A stretch of 64,000 nt of DNA from Methylobacterium sp. J-048 (GCF_022829515.1 NZ_JAKSYL010000287.1:124001-188000); one strand, 5' to 3'; numbered from the stretch's first letter, positions 9,163 through 17,724 are shown. Translations and numbers: made by a program. Notes: a model not told the origin generated them from the letters alone.

Positions 9163-9879
9163 TCAGGAGATCTCGCGCACCAGCTTGGTGATCAGCGCCC
9201 GGCCGAACGCCTCGAAGCCCTCGGCGGTCATGACGAAGGCGCCCTCGCCGCCGATCACGGTCTCCCGGTAATAGGCGGCCAGGCCGCCCGGGGGATTGGT
9301 GTGCTCCCTCAGGTAGCCCGGCATCCCGGCGGGGTCGGTGAGGATCACGATACCGTTGATGGTGATGCCCGCCGCCACCGCGGCGTCCCTTGCCTCGGCG
9401 ATCGACCGGCCCGAATTGCCGGTGCCGTCGCCGGAGATGTCGATCACCATCCGCTCGGCGGCGTAGGGCGAGCGGTCGAGCAGCATGGCGGCGAAGCCGA
9501 TCGCCGAGCCGATGGCGGTCCGGCCGTAGAACGGGCGCGGCACCGCGGCGAGCCGCGCCGCGAAGGCGGCGGCATCCGCGGCCGAGGCGATGACCATCCA
9601 ATCGACCGCGACCTGCTGCTCGCCGGGCCCCGCCCAGTCGAACAGAGCCACCGCGATGCGCCCGCGCTTGCCCTCGGCGATGGCCCGCAGGACGCGCGGG
9701 TCGCTGAACGCTTCGGCGTAGCCCCGCCGCTCCAGCGCCAAGCGCTCAGCGCTGATGCTGAGCGAGACATCGACGGCGAGCACGAGGAGGACGTCGACCC
9801 CGGTCTCCGCGGCGGCGGCGCGCCGGCCGACCAGGGACAGGGCGGCGAGCATCCCGGAAAGCAGATGGCGTCGCCGCAT
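9163..9879 (-). CDS. DUF1194 (von Willebrand A-like) secreted protein
   Basis: This 238-residue protein begins MRRRHLLSGMLAAL, a Tat-like or Sec signal ending near AAAAE. The mature part starts with VDVLLVLAVDVSLSIS, a D-x-S-x-S metal-site motif of von Willebrand A folds, and continues with GRTAIGSAIGFAA and MVIDISGDGTGN, all characteristic of DUF1194. The biochemical role of DUF1194 is not established; a periplasmic adhesion or binding role is only an inference. ATG 9879 is preferred over an upstream GTG at 9906 because it places the basic n-region at the terminus. Confidence 0.75.
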   Translation of the reverse strand: MRRRHLLSGMLAALSLVGRRAAAAETGVDVLLVLAVDVSLSISAERLALERRGYAEAFSDPRVLRAIAEGKRGRIAVALFDWAGPGEQQVAVDWMVIASAADAAAFAARLAAVPRPFYGRTAIGSAIGFAAMLLDRSPYAAERMVIDISGDGTGNSGRSIAEARDAAVAAGITINGIVILTDPAGMPGYLREHTNPPGGLAAYYRETVIGGEGAFVMTAEGFEAFGRALITKLVREIS

Positions 9880-10062
9880 GGCCGACACTCGGTGCTGGGC
9901 GCCCACGCGGTCCGGCGGACGGCCTCACGCAGGCAACGAGCCGGCCGCCTCGGCGGTTCGATGCCGCGTTCGGTCGCAGCGGGCGCCGACCGGTCCGCGC
10001 TATCTGCGGACGGGACACGGTGCATCCCGCATCGCACAAATCGTGAAGGCCAGACACCGACA

Positions 10063-10284
10063 ATGCGGATTTTTCACTGGATCGGTCACGTCGCGAATCG
10101 CGTGCTCGTCGCGGGCGTGACCGGGAGCGTGGCACTGCTGAGCCGGGGGCTCGACGCGACGATCGGCCTGGTCGGGCGCTCGTCCGAGCGCCTGGACGCG
10201 GAACTCGGCGGCTTGGCGCGGGCGTCGAACGAACGCCGCCGCCGGGAGGGCCGGCGGGCCCTGGACCCGATCACCCTGGATTAG
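10063..10284 (+). CDS. Small hypothetical protein with hydrophobic N-terminus
   Basis: The 73-residue frame begins at ATG 10063 with MRIFHWIGHVANRVLVAGVTGSV followed by a mixed amphipathic stretch and an arginine-rich tail (ERRRREGRRALDP). I do not recognise a family. The N-terminal 35 residues could contact a membrane. It lies alone between the divergent DUF1194 gene and the convergent DUF1223 gene. The only support is its composition and the lack of a competing gene, so it could be spurious. Confidence 0.45.
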   Translation: MRIFHWIGHVANRVLVAGVTGSVALLSRGLDATIGLVGRSSERLDAELGGLARASNERRRREGRRALDPITLD

Positions 10285-10294
10285 TCACCCGATC

Positions 10295-11068
10295 CTACAG
10301 GCCCGGCCCCTTGGCGGCCCCGAGGATGCGGCCGGGCCTGCCCTCCGCGGCGCCCTGGACCAAAATCACCCAGCTGTCGGCCTCGGCGATCTGGGCGAGG
10401 GTGCGGGGCACGTCGAAGCGCGTCGGCTGGCCGGTCCAGGTTCCGAGGCGCTGCATGCCCCGTACGACGTTGACGTAGGTCGTGGTGCGGCCGCCATTCT
10501 CGCCGCTCTGGATCGCGATGGCGCGGCTGCGCAGCACCGGTACCAGCCAGACCTCGCCGCGCGTCTCGGCCCGCACGTCCGGTGCGGCGCCGACCTCGAC
10601 CGTGATCCGGTCTCCCAGGATCTCGCCGCGGACCGGGATCGGCAATCCCCCGCGCTGCGTCGCCTCGCGCATTAGCCGCTCCAGAGCCACGCGGTCGGAG
10701 CCGACGGCGAAGCCGCTGCCATCGACCACGACCTGCGGCGTGAATACCTGCCGGCCGCCATGGACCCGCGCGTAGGCACGCTGGCGCTCGGTCAGCGGAC
10801 GCAGGGCCAGGGTGTCCTTCCAGCCGAGATAATCCCAGTAGGTCACCGGCAGTGTCAGCGCGACCACGCCGGGCTGGTGAGCCAGATCGCGGATGATCGG
10901 ATCCGCCCCCCGGCAGGCGCCACAACCCTGGCTGGTGAACAGCTCGACCACGGCACGCACCGGCTCGGCACGTGCTTGGGCCGAAGGCGCGATGGCGCAC
11001 AGCAATGCGGCCGCGCTAAGCGCGCGGATGTCGCCGGACCGGGTACGGGCGCGGTGCCGATGGATCAT
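10295..11068 (-). CDS. DUF1223 secreted thioredoxin-fold protein
   Basis: This 257-residue protein has a signal peptide (hydrophobic ALSAAALLCAIAPSAQARA at about 17-35) and then VVELFTSQGCGACRGAD, where CGAC lies at the position of the redox motif in thioredoxin-like folds. VTYWDYLGWKDTLA and RVHGGRQVFTPQVVVDG are hallmarks of DUF1223. The protein probably acts in the periplasm, but a thiol-redox function is inferred from the fold. The neighbouring lpxXL-like gene ends 7 bases upstream, so co-transcription is possible. Confidence 0.8.
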   Translation of the reverse strand: MIHRHRARTRSGDIRALSAAALLCAIAPSAQARAEPVRAVVELFTSQGCGACRGADPIIRDLAHQPGVVALTLPVTYWDYLGWKDTLALRPLTERQRAYARVHGGRQVFTPQVVVDGSGFAVGSDRVALERLMREATQRGGLPIPVRGEILGDRITVEVGAAPDVRAETRGEVWLVPVLRSRAIAIQSGENGGRTTTYVNVVRGMQRLGTWTGQPTRFDVPRTLAQIAEADSWVILVQGAAEGRPGRILGAAKGPGL

Positions 11069-11075
11069 CGGACCA

Positions 11076-12092
11076 TCAGAGCGTCTGCGATGCCGTGTGT
11101 GAAATCACGTTGGCTTGAGGATTTTCTACTATCGGTTGTGATGTATTTCTAGCCATTCTCGCTTTAGGCAACATGTCCGGTCGCCAGCGGCGGTGCATCC
11201 ACAACCATTGGCCGGGATTCTCGCGCACCCAGCCCTCCACCACCGCGGTCATCGCCTGCATCGCGCCGGCGATATCGATCACCCCATCGGCGTTGCGCGG
11301 CAGATCCAGGGGCGGCGTCAGCTCCAGCCGGAACCGGCCCTTCGGCAGCCGGACGACGCGGACGCCGTGGACCGGGCAATCGTAGTGCCGGGCGAGCTTG
11401 GCGAGCAGCGGGTTGGCCAGGCACGGCCGGCCCATGAAGTCGACCACCACACCGCGGGTGAAATGCTGGTCGATCAACTGCCCGAGATGGCCGCCATTCT
11501 CGACCACGTCGCGCATCGCGAAGACGGCGCCCGGGGTGGAGGCGGCCAGCCCGCCCATGGAGCGCCGGCGGACCTCCTGCACGAGGCGGGCGGCGGCGGG
11601 ATTGTTCGGGGGCCGGAACACGGCGGTCGCGTCCAGGCCGAACCGCGCCGCGCAGATCGCCGGCAGTTCCCAGTTGCCGAGATGGGCGGAGAAGATCAGC
11701 CCCGGCTGGCCGTCGTCGCGCAGGGCGGCGAAGTGATCGATCCCGGCGACCTCCGTCCGCATCGGGCCGGGGGCGTCGGGATCGAAGTCGAATAGGGAAT
11801 CGAGATGGGCGTATTCCGCACCGGTCCGCCCGAGATTGTCCCAGGCCTCCAGGGCGATCCGCCTGCGCTCCGCCTCCGGCCTATCCGGAAACGCAGCGCG
11901 CAGGTTCGCCATCGCGGTGCGATGGGCCGGCAACAGAGGCCCGATCGTGCGCAGGAGCGCGGCGCCCAAAGCCGTCGAGCGACCCGGCCCGAGGGTGCGC
12001 GCCAGCAACACCAGGCCGCGGATCAGCGGGATCATGGCGAAGCCCGCCAGCCGCGGGAAGGATCGTCTAAGGATGAGGGCGAGGCGCAGCAC
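11076..12092 (-). CDS. lpxXL: LpxL/HtrB-family lipid A acyltransferase, candidate VLCFA transferase
   Basis: This 338-residue inner-membrane protein has the H-x4-E catalytic motif in SAHLGNWE (H137, E142), plus AVFRPPNNPAAARLVQ and DQHFTRGVVVDFMGRP, as in lauroyl/myristoyl lipid A acyltransferases. The GTG start at 12092 has GGGA about 7 bases upstream; an ATG at 12035 is an alternative. It follows a zinc-type alcohol dehydrogenase and fatty-acid synthase genes on the same strand. That is the order seen in the rhizobial cluster where LpxXL transfers a very-long-chain hydroxy fatty acid to lipid A. The specific symbol is inferred from context; the acyltransferase family is clear. Confidence 0.82.
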   Translation of the reverse strand: MLRLALILRRSFPRLAGFAMIPLIRGLVLLARTLGPGRSTALGAALLRTIGPLLPAHRTAMANLRAAFPDRPEAERRRIALEAWDNLGRTGAEYAHLDSLFDFDPDAPGPMRTEVAGIDHFAALRDDGQPGLIFSAHLGNWELPAICAARFGLDATAVFRPPNNPAAARLVQEVRRRSMGGLAASTPGAVFAMRDVVENGGHLGQLIDQHFTRGVVVDFMGRPCLANPLLAKLARHYDCPVHGVRVVRLPKGRFRLELTPPLDLPRNADGVIDIAGAMQAMTAVVEGWVRENPGQWLWMHRRWRPDMLPKARMARNTSQPIVENPQANVISHTASQTL

Positions 12093-12224
12093 GATGGATT
12101 CCCGGGCACGATGCGGGCAGGCCCGGCAATTCGCGTGAAAGGCGAAGCTTAACCGATCTCTGCCGCGGTGCGATAGCGCAAGGTCCGGACGGGCAGCGGC
12201 CGGCCTTGGACCGAGGGTGAAGCG

Positions 12225-13259
12225 TCAGAGACTGACGAGGATCTTCCCGAAGACCTTGCGGGATTCGAGCCGTTCGAGCCCCTGCGCGAAGTCGCCGAGG
12301 GGGTAGACCGTATCCACCACTGGGCGAATGCCCTGGGCCATCTTGTCGAGGGCTTGGCCGATGTTGGCCAGCGCGCAGCCGAACGAGCCGGTGATGCGGT
12401 ATTGCTGCTGGAACAGCTGCATGAGGTTCATGGTCGCCGAGACGCCCGAGGTCGAGCCGCAGGTCACCAGCCGGCCGCCGCGCTTCAGGCACAGCAGCGA
12501 GCCGTTCCAGGTATCGGCGCCGACATGCTCGAACACCACGTCGACGCCCTTGCGCTTGGTCAGCCGCCGGACCTCGCCCTCGAACCGCTCGGTCCGGTAG
12601 TTGATGACGTGGTCGGCGCCGAGCTCCGCCGCCTTCCGGCCTTTCTCGTCGTCGCCGACCGTCGTGTAGACAGTGCAGCCGATCGCCTTGGCCATGCGGA
12701 TCGCCGCGGTGCCGATGCCGGACCCGCCGGCATGGACCAGCACGCTCTCGCCGGGCTCCAGCCGGGCATTGTCGAACAGCATGTGCTGGACCGTGCCGAA
12801 GGCGATGCCGGCGCAGGCCGCGTCGGTGTCACTGACCCCGTCCGGCACCTTCACCACCAGGCGGGCCGGCATGTTGACCAGTTCGCGGGCGAAGCCGTCG
12901 ACGTGGAAGCCCATCACGCCGGACACGTCCTCGCAGAGGTTGTCGCGGCCCTCGCGGCAAGCGCGGCACTGCCCGCAGGTCATCGCCCCGTAGGGCACCA
13001 CGCGATCACCGGGGGCTACGGCGGTGACGTCAGTCCCGACCGCCTCGACCACGCCCGCCGCCTCGGCACCGACGATCAGCGGCATCCTACGCTTGGCGAA
13101 GGCCATGCCGCGAAAGCCCCAGACATCGATGAAGTTGAGCCCAACCGCGCGGATGCGGATCCGCACCTCGCCCGGCCCCGGGGCGGCGGGGGCCTCGACC
13201 TCGGTGAGGCGCAGGTCGCGGTCGCCGAATAGCTGAAGGGCTTGCATACTGTCTCTCAT
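12225..13259 (-). CDS. Zinc-type alcohol dehydrogenase (adh2XL-like)
   Basis: This 344-residue MDR-family oxidoreductase contains the four-cysteine structural zinc lobe CGQCRACREGRDNLC and the nucleotide-binding HAGGSGIGTAAIRMAKA. The ATG at 13259 overlaps the stop of the SH3 gene as ATGA, indicating translational coupling, so it is preferred over the internal ATG at 13247. Its position just before an LpxL-type acyltransferase and after fabF/fabG-type genes matches the alcohol dehydrogenase of the rhizobial VLCFA-lipid A cluster. A role in processing the long-chain fatty acid is inference. A general quinone-oxidoreductase-like enzyme is the alternative. Confidence 0.85.
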   Translation of the reverse strand: MRDSMQALQLFGDRDLRLTEVEAPAAPGPGEVRIRIRAVGLNFIDVWGFRGMAFAKRRMPLIVGAEAAGVVEAVGTDVTAVAPGDRVVPYGAMTCGQCRACREGRDNLCEDVSGVMGFHVDGFARELVNMPARLVVKVPDGVSDTDAACAGIAFGTVQHMLFDNARLEPGESVLVHAGGSGIGTAAIRMAKAIGCTVYTTVGDDEKGRKAAELGADHVINYRTERFEGEVRRLTKRKGVDVVFEHVGADTWNGSLLCLKRGGRLVTCGSTSGVSATMNLMQLFQQQYRITGSFGCALANIGQALDKMAQGIRPVVDTVYPLGDFAQGLERLESRKVFGKILVSL

Positions 13260-13552
13260 TGTTCCGGCGCCAGGTAGCGCCGCCGCGCCCAGCCCACGGC
13301 GCGTCCGGCCTTGACCCGGCACCAGGTTGTCCGGCTCGGCGTATCGTTGGTGCAGCCGAAGACCAGGGCGCGGTTGCGGATCTCACCGACCTGCTCGGAA
13401 GCGGCGTCCGGCTCGGCGCGGATCGAGAGGGGCTCGCCGGGGGGCAGCCCGGAGATCCGGTACGATTCCGGTTCGGCATCGGCGCCGCCCGGGACGAGGA
13501 GCGCCGCAAAGCAGAGTCCGGCGAGGAGGGCGAGGCGGGCGCGCATCGGCAT
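13256..13552 (-). CDS. Small secreted SH3-domain protein
   Basis: Starting at ATG 13552, the 98-residue product has a signal peptide (MPMRARLALLAGLCFAALLVPGGADA) and a bacterial SH3-like domain, visible as YRISGLPPGEPLSIRAEPDAASEQVGEI and CRVKAGRAVGWARRRYLAPEQ. Two cysteines (FGCTND and TWCRV) could form a disulfide. Such domains often bind peptidoglycan or periplasmic partners. The gene sits between the fabG-like and adh genes of a lipid A-type cluster and overlaps adh by ATGA. An in-frame upstream extension to 13648 is less signal-like and is not used. Confidence 0.75.
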   Translation of the reverse strand: MPMRARLALLAGLCFAALLVPGGADAEPESYRISGLPPGEPLSIRAEPDAASEQVGEIRNRALVFGCTNDTPSRTTWCRVKAGRAVGWARRRYLAPEQ

Positions 13553-13655
13553 GTCGCTCAGGCAGGGCGCGTATGAGGGAATTCCGGTCTCGGGACTTAT
13601 CACGGCGGCGGCGAGAGCCGTGAGCCTGCGATGGAGACACGCAATCACAAAAGAA

Positions 13656-14423
13656 TCAGGTGCGGTGGACGCCCATCATCGCGGTCAGCCCACCGTCGAC
13701 CGGCAGCACCGCCCCGGTGATGTAGCCGGCGGCATCGCCCATCAGGAACGCGGCGAGCGCGGCGACATCCTCGGGCCGAGCGAACCGGCCGGCGGGGATC
13801 TGGCGCTCCATTCCGGCCCGGTGGGCGGCGTAGCGGGCCATCATGGCGGTGTCGACGAAGCCCGGGGCGATGACGTTGACCGTGACTCCGCGCTTGGCGG
13901 TCTCGATCGCGAGGGTCCGGCAATAGGCGATCAGCGCGCCCTTGGTCGCCGCGTAGGCGGCGTTGCCGGCATTGCCGCGGAGCGCCGCCACCGAGCCGAT
14001 GGCGATGATGCGGCCCGTGCGTGCCTGGGTCATCGGGCGGACCAGCGCCTTGGCGAGGCGGGTCAACGCGAAGAAGTTCACTTGCATGGCCGTCTCGGCC
14101 TTGTCCTGGTCGAACATCGCCGCCAGCGCATCGCTCGGCTGGCCGGCATTGTGAATGAGGCCGTGATAGCCGGCATCCTCGGCCGCCGCGCAGAAGGCGT
14201 CGAGGGCCGCCTTGTCGGCGAGGTCCAGAGCATGTCCGGTGAAGCTGCGGTCCGGATAGGTCGCGCGCAATTCGGCTAGCAGGGCCTCGGCCGCCTCGAC
14301 TGAGGAGCGGTAGGTGAAATCGACCGCGTGGCCGGCACCCGCCAGCGCGCGCACGATCGCCGCGCCGACACCGGAAGCGCCGCCGGTGACGAGGACGCGG
14401 CGGGCGGTGCTCTCCGCGTTCAC
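13656..14423 (-). CDS. fabG: 3-oxoacyl-ACP reductase-like SDR (FabG type)
   Basis: This 255-residue short-chain dehydrogenase has VLVTGGASGVG at 10-20, HNAGQ at 91-95, and the catalytic S144, Y157 and K161 (YAATK). It would reduce 3-ketoacyl-ACP intermediates with NADPH. The start is GTG 14423, which overlaps the stop of the upstream synthase as GTGA. This coupling strongly suggests the two enzymes work on the same acyl chain. It may be a dedicated VLCFA reductase rather than the housekeeping FabG, whose usual neighbours (fabD, acpP) are absent. Confidence 0.88.
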   Translation of the reverse strand: MNAESTARRVLVTGGASGVGAAIVRALAGAGHAVDFTYRSSVEAAEALLAELRATYPDRSFTGHALDLADKAALDAFCAAAEDAGYHGLIHNAGQPSDALAAMFDQDKAETAMQVNFFALTRLAKALVRPMTQARTGRIIAIGSVAALRGNAGNAAYAATKGALIAYCRTLAIETAKRGVTVNVIAPGFVDTAMMARYAAHRAGMERQIPAGRFARPEDVAALAAFLMGDAAGYITGAVLPVDGGLTAMMGVHRT

Positions 14424-15703
14424 GCCGGCTCCGCCCCGAACACCAGGCAGGTGTTCTGGCCGCCGAACCCGAAGGAATTCGACAGCACGGTGCGCACCGG
14501 CAGGTCCCGGGCGGTCTCGACCACGTCGAGGCCGATCGCCGGATCCGGCACGCGGTGGTTGATGGTTGGCGGGATCCGGCCGTTCCGGATCGTCAGCAGG
14601 GAGATCGCCGCCTCGATGGCGCCGGCCGCGGTCAGGGTGTGCCCGATCATCGATTTGTTGGAGGTCACCGGCAGGGACGGGGCGCGGTCGCCGAACACCG
14701 CGGCGAGCCCGAACGCCTCCATCTTGTCGTTCTCCGGGGTCGAGGTGCCGTGGGCGTTGACCGTGTCGATCGCCTCGGGTCCCAGCCCGGCATCGTCCAG
14801 GCTGGCCCGGATCGCCGCGATGACCGGCGCCCCGTCGGGGCTCGAGCGGGTGCGGTGGAAGCCGTCGCCCTTCTCGCCGCAGCCGAGCACGTAGCCGAGG
14901 ATCTTGGCACCCCGGGCCACGGCAGCCTCGGCATCCTCCAGGACCAGGGCGGCCGCACCCTCGCCCATCACGAAGCCGTCCCGATCCTTCGAGAACGGCT
15001 TGGACGCCTCCTCCGGCGCGTCGTTGCGGGTGGACAGCGCCGAGAGCAGGGAGAACCGGATCAGCGATTCCGGGTTCACGGAGCCGTCTGTGCCGATGCA
15101 GAGCGCCGCTGCAGTCTCGCCCCGGCGGATCGCCTCGACGCCGAGCTGGATCGCGGTGGCGCCCGACGAGCAGGCGGTGGACAATGAGATCGGCGAGCCC
15201 TTGGTGCCGAACCTTTCGGCGATGCGGTCGGCCACCGTGCCGAAGATGAACAAGTCGTGCCAGGCGTCGAAGCGCCGGGTCGCCGCCGCTCGGAGCAGGC
15301 CGGCATAGTCGACGTCGCCCTCGCCGCCAGCGGCCTCGGCCAATGCCTGGCGCTGCGGCCATTCCATCTCCACCGGCGGGACCGCGATGAACAGCGCCCC
15401 CGGAAAATCGCCCTTCGTGCCGATGCCGGCCTGCGCGACCGCCTCCTCGGCGGCCTCCGCGGCAAAGCGCTCGGACAGGAGCGGTGCCACCAGCGGCTCG
15501 GTATCGAGAAAATCCACCGTGCCGGCGATGCGGGTGCGCAGGCCCTCGGTGGAGAACCGGCCGATGGCATGGATGCCGGACCGGCCCGCGCTCATGGCCG
15601 CCCAGGTGTCGGCTTGGCCCTGTCCGAGGGAGGAGACGACGCCGATGCCCGTCACCGCGATCAGCGGCCGGCCCCGGGCGTCGCGGTGGGATTGCGCGCT
15701 CAT
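14420..15703 (-). CDS. fabF: Beta-ketoacyl-ACP synthase (FabF type, VLCFA-cluster candidate)
   Basis: This 427-residue condensing enzyme carries the full Cys-His-His set: C178 in STACSSGA, H318 in NAHGTST and H355 in NKSMIGHTLTAAG, with K350. It elongates acyl-ACP with malonyl-ACP. ATG 15703 puts the conserved AVTGIGVVSSLG near residue 16. Its operon with an SDR, an alcohol dehydrogenase and an LpxL-type acyltransferase suggests the FabF1XL role in making the long lipid A acyl chain. The usual partners acpXL, fabZ and a second fabF do not lie upstream, where brnTA is found. Confidence 0.88.
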   Translation of the reverse strand: MSAQSHRDARGRPLIAVTGIGVVSSLGQGQADTWAAMSAGRSGIHAIGRFSTEGLRTRIAGTVDFLDTEPLVAPLLSERFAAEAAEEAVAQAGIGTKGDFPGALFIAVPPVEMEWPQRQALAEAAGGEGDVDYAGLLRAAATRRFDAWHDLFIFGTVADRIAERFGTKGSPISLSTACSSGATAIQLGVEAIRRGETAAALCIGTDGSVNPESLIRFSLLSALSTRNDAPEEASKPFSKDRDGFVMGEGAAALVLEDAEAAVARGAKILGYVLGCGEKGDGFHRTRSSPDGAPVIAAIRASLDDAGLGPEAIDTVNAHGTSTPENDKMEAFGLAAVFGDRAPSLPVTSNKSMIGHTLTAAGAIEAAISLLTIRNGRIPPTINHRVPDPAIGLDVVETARDLPVRTVLSNSFGFGGQNTCLVFGAEPA

Positions 15704-15799
15704 GGCGCGTCTGTACGGGATTTTTTGGTGGCGTACACCCACTGCAGTCGAGCCCAGCACCGTGCGCACGCCGCACGATCTCGGTCAGCGATTCGCGGT

Positions 15800-16132
15800 T
15801 CAGCCGTCGGCCTTTTTGCCGAGTTGCGTCTCCATGTGACGGCGCAACACCGCGTTCATCCGGTCCTGATAGCCGCGTCCGCCGCTCCTGAAGAAGGCCA
15901 CGACATCGCTGTCGAAGCGCGCATGGATCTCACGCTTGGCCGGACGAGCCGGCGCTTCAGCGTCGAGCGGCGGCAGGCCGACGACCGCATCATCCCATTC
16001 CGCGTCCGCACGGGTCGCAGGATTGTCCGGGTCCTCGGACGCGAGTCGTTCGATCTCCGCCTCCGACATCGAACGCAGGCGATCCCAATCGGTCCGATCT
16101 GGCACGGCGTCAGCTCTCTTGCCGGCGGGCAT
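15800..16132 (-). CDS. brnA: BrnA-type antitoxin
   Basis: This 110-residue protein has a variable N-terminus and a C-terminal ribbon-helix-helix type segment with IHARFDSDVVAFFRSGG and GYQDRMNAVLRRHM, the hallmarks of BrnA. BrnA neutralises BrnT and represses the operon. The ATG at 16132 lies inside the 3' end of brnT, giving a 23-base overlap and tight coupling. Toxin-first order is typical of this family. Confidence 0.88.
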   Translation of the reverse strand: MPAGKRADAVPDRTDWDRLRSMSEAEIERLASEDPDNPATRADAEWDDAVVGLPPLDAEAPARPAKREIHARFDSDVVAFFRSGGRGYQDRMNAVLRRHMETQLGKKADG

Positions 16133-16403
16133 GATAAAGCTGCCTCTCCCTGCGGTTGGCGATTCGCGCGGAGACGATCCGTCGCTTGCCGTTCCGCGGC
16201 GTAAACGTGACGTTCAAGATAACACCGTTCAAGGCCACGAGCGTATTGAAACGTCTTTCGCCGTAATCTCGCCGAGTGTCCTCCCGTGTCAGCGCGAACC
16301 GGCCGTCGAAAACCTCCCGTAGGGCAGCAAAATCGATTCCATGCCGACGAACATTGAGATCGTTCTTGCGGTCATCCCAGGCTGTTCGATCGTCTTCGCC
16401 CAT
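16110..16403 (-). CDS. brnT: BrnT-type toxin (RelE-fold ribonuclease)
   Basis: This 97-residue protein contains WDDRKNDLNVRRHGIDFAA, REDTRRDYGERRF and NVTFTPRNGKRRIVSARIANRRERQLY, the conserved core of BrnT, an mRNA-cleaving toxin with a RelE-like fold. The ATG at 16403 begins just ahead of the W-D-x2-K-N motif; the long upstream extension of the frame has out-of-frame composition and is rejected. All core motif residues appear intact, so the toxin is probably functional. Confidence 0.88.
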   Translation of the reverse strand: MGEDDRTAWDDRKNDLNVRRHGIDFAALREVFDGRFALTREDTRRDYGERRFNTLVALNGVILNVTFTPRNGKRRIVSARIANRRERQLYHARRQES

Positions 16404-16488
16404 AGCGCGACAGTATGCAGCCGAGATGCGATGAACAACCCGCGGCAGGCGTCGCGGCGATGAACGGTTCGCATTTCGGTGATTGCGC

Positions 16489-17724
16489 TCAAACCTCGCG
16501 CCGCGTGGCGGAAAATGCTTTGATCGCCCCGAGCAGAACCCGCGCCCCGGCCTCGATATCCGGCGCGCTCGCGAACTCGGCCGGGTTGTGGCTGATACCG
16601 CCCCGGCAGCGCACGAACACCATGGCGATCGGCGCGATGGCCGCCACTGCCATGCCGTCATGGCCGGCGCCGCTCGGCAAGGCCAGGACGGGCAGGCCTT
16701 CGGCGGTGATGGCGTCGCGGATCAGGGCGGTCAGGCTGGGATCGCACGGCACCGCTGCGGCCTGGTGCGTCGGTTCGACGCCGAGATCGAGCCGGCGGCG
16801 TTCCGCGATCTCCGTGCAGGCCGCCCGGATGTCGGCCAGCGCGGCGAGGCGCTGGGCATCGTCGGGCGCGCGCAGGTCGAGGGAGAAGCGCACCGAGCCG
16901 GGAATCGTGTTCCCCACCCCGGGATGGACGTGCATCCGGCCGACGGTGCCGACGAGATGCGCCGCGTCGCGGCAGCGCGCCTCGATGGCGAGCACGCATT
17001 CCGCGGCGCCTGCGAGGGCATCGCGCCGCTCGCTCATGGCGACGGTGCCGGCATGGCCGGCCTCGCCGGTCAGGGTGAGTTCCAGGCGGCTGGCCCCGGA
17101 GATCGCCGTGACGACCCCGACCGGCAGGCCGGCCTTTTCGAGCATCGGCCCCTGCTCGATATGCAGTTCCAGGTAGCCCAGGATTTCGTCCGGCCGGCGC
17201 GCCGCGCAAGCGGTTGCCGTGGGATCGAGCCCGGAGACCCGCATCGCCGCCGCGACCGTGATCCCGTCCGCATCGGTCGCGCGAAGCGCCGCCGGGTCGA
17301 GACGGCCGGCGAAGGCATTGCTGCCGGTGAGCGTGGCCGCAAAGCGCACGCCCTCCTCATCCGAGAAGGCCACCACCTCCAGGGCGTGACTCAGGCGGAT
17401 CCCGTCGCGGGCCAGAGCCTCGACGCAGGCGATCCCGGTGATCACGCCGAGCGGTCCGTCGTAGCGGCCGGCGTTGCGGACGGTATCGAGATGCGACCCG
17501 ACGACCAGCGCCGGGCCGCCGGGCTCCGGCCCTTCGAGGCGGCCGATCAGGTTGCCGACGGCGTCGTGCCGCACGCTCATGCCGGCTTCGCGCATCCAGC
17601 CCGCCACCAGGGCTTCGGCCTTCGCCTGCTCCGGGGTCAGGTAGAAGCGCGTGATCGTGCCCGGCTCGGCGGTGATCGCCGCCAGCGCGTCGAGGCGCTC
17701 TTGGATGCACGGGGCGAAGATCAT
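16489..17724 (-). CDS. M20-family amidohydrolase (allantoate / N-carbamoyl-amino-acid hydrolase type) 1
   Basis: This 411-residue metallohydrolase has the M20 dinuclear zinc motifs GSHLDTVRNAGRYDG, FSDEEGVRF, ELHIEQGP and GAGHDGM, with the dimerisation domain segment GEAGHAGTVAM. The family cleaves the carbamoyl or ureido bond of allantoate, ureidoglycolate or N-carbamoyl amino acids. ATG 17724 overlaps the stop of the upstream paralogue as ATGA. Which substrate is used cannot be read from sequence; no allantoinase or hydantoinase gene is adjacent. Confidence 0.85.
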   Translation of the reverse strand: MIFAPCIQERLDALAAITAEPGTITRFYLTPEQAKAEALVAGWMREAGMSVRHDAVGNLIGRLEGPEPGGPALVVGSHLDTVRNAGRYDGPLGVITGIACVEALARDGIRLSHALEVVAFSDEEGVRFAATLTGSNAFAGRLDPAALRATDADGITVAAAMRVSGLDPTATACAARRPDEILGYLELHIEQGPMLEKAGLPVGVVTAISGASRLELTLTGEAGHAGTVAMSERRDALAGAAECVLAIEARCRDAAHLVGTVGRMHVHPGVGNTIPGSVRFSLDLRAPDDAQRLAALADIRAACTEIAERRRLDLGVEPTHQAAAVPCDPSLTALIRDAITAEGLPVLALPSGAGHDGMAVAAIAPIAMVFVRCRGGISHNPAEFASAPDIEAGARVLLGAIKAFSATRREV

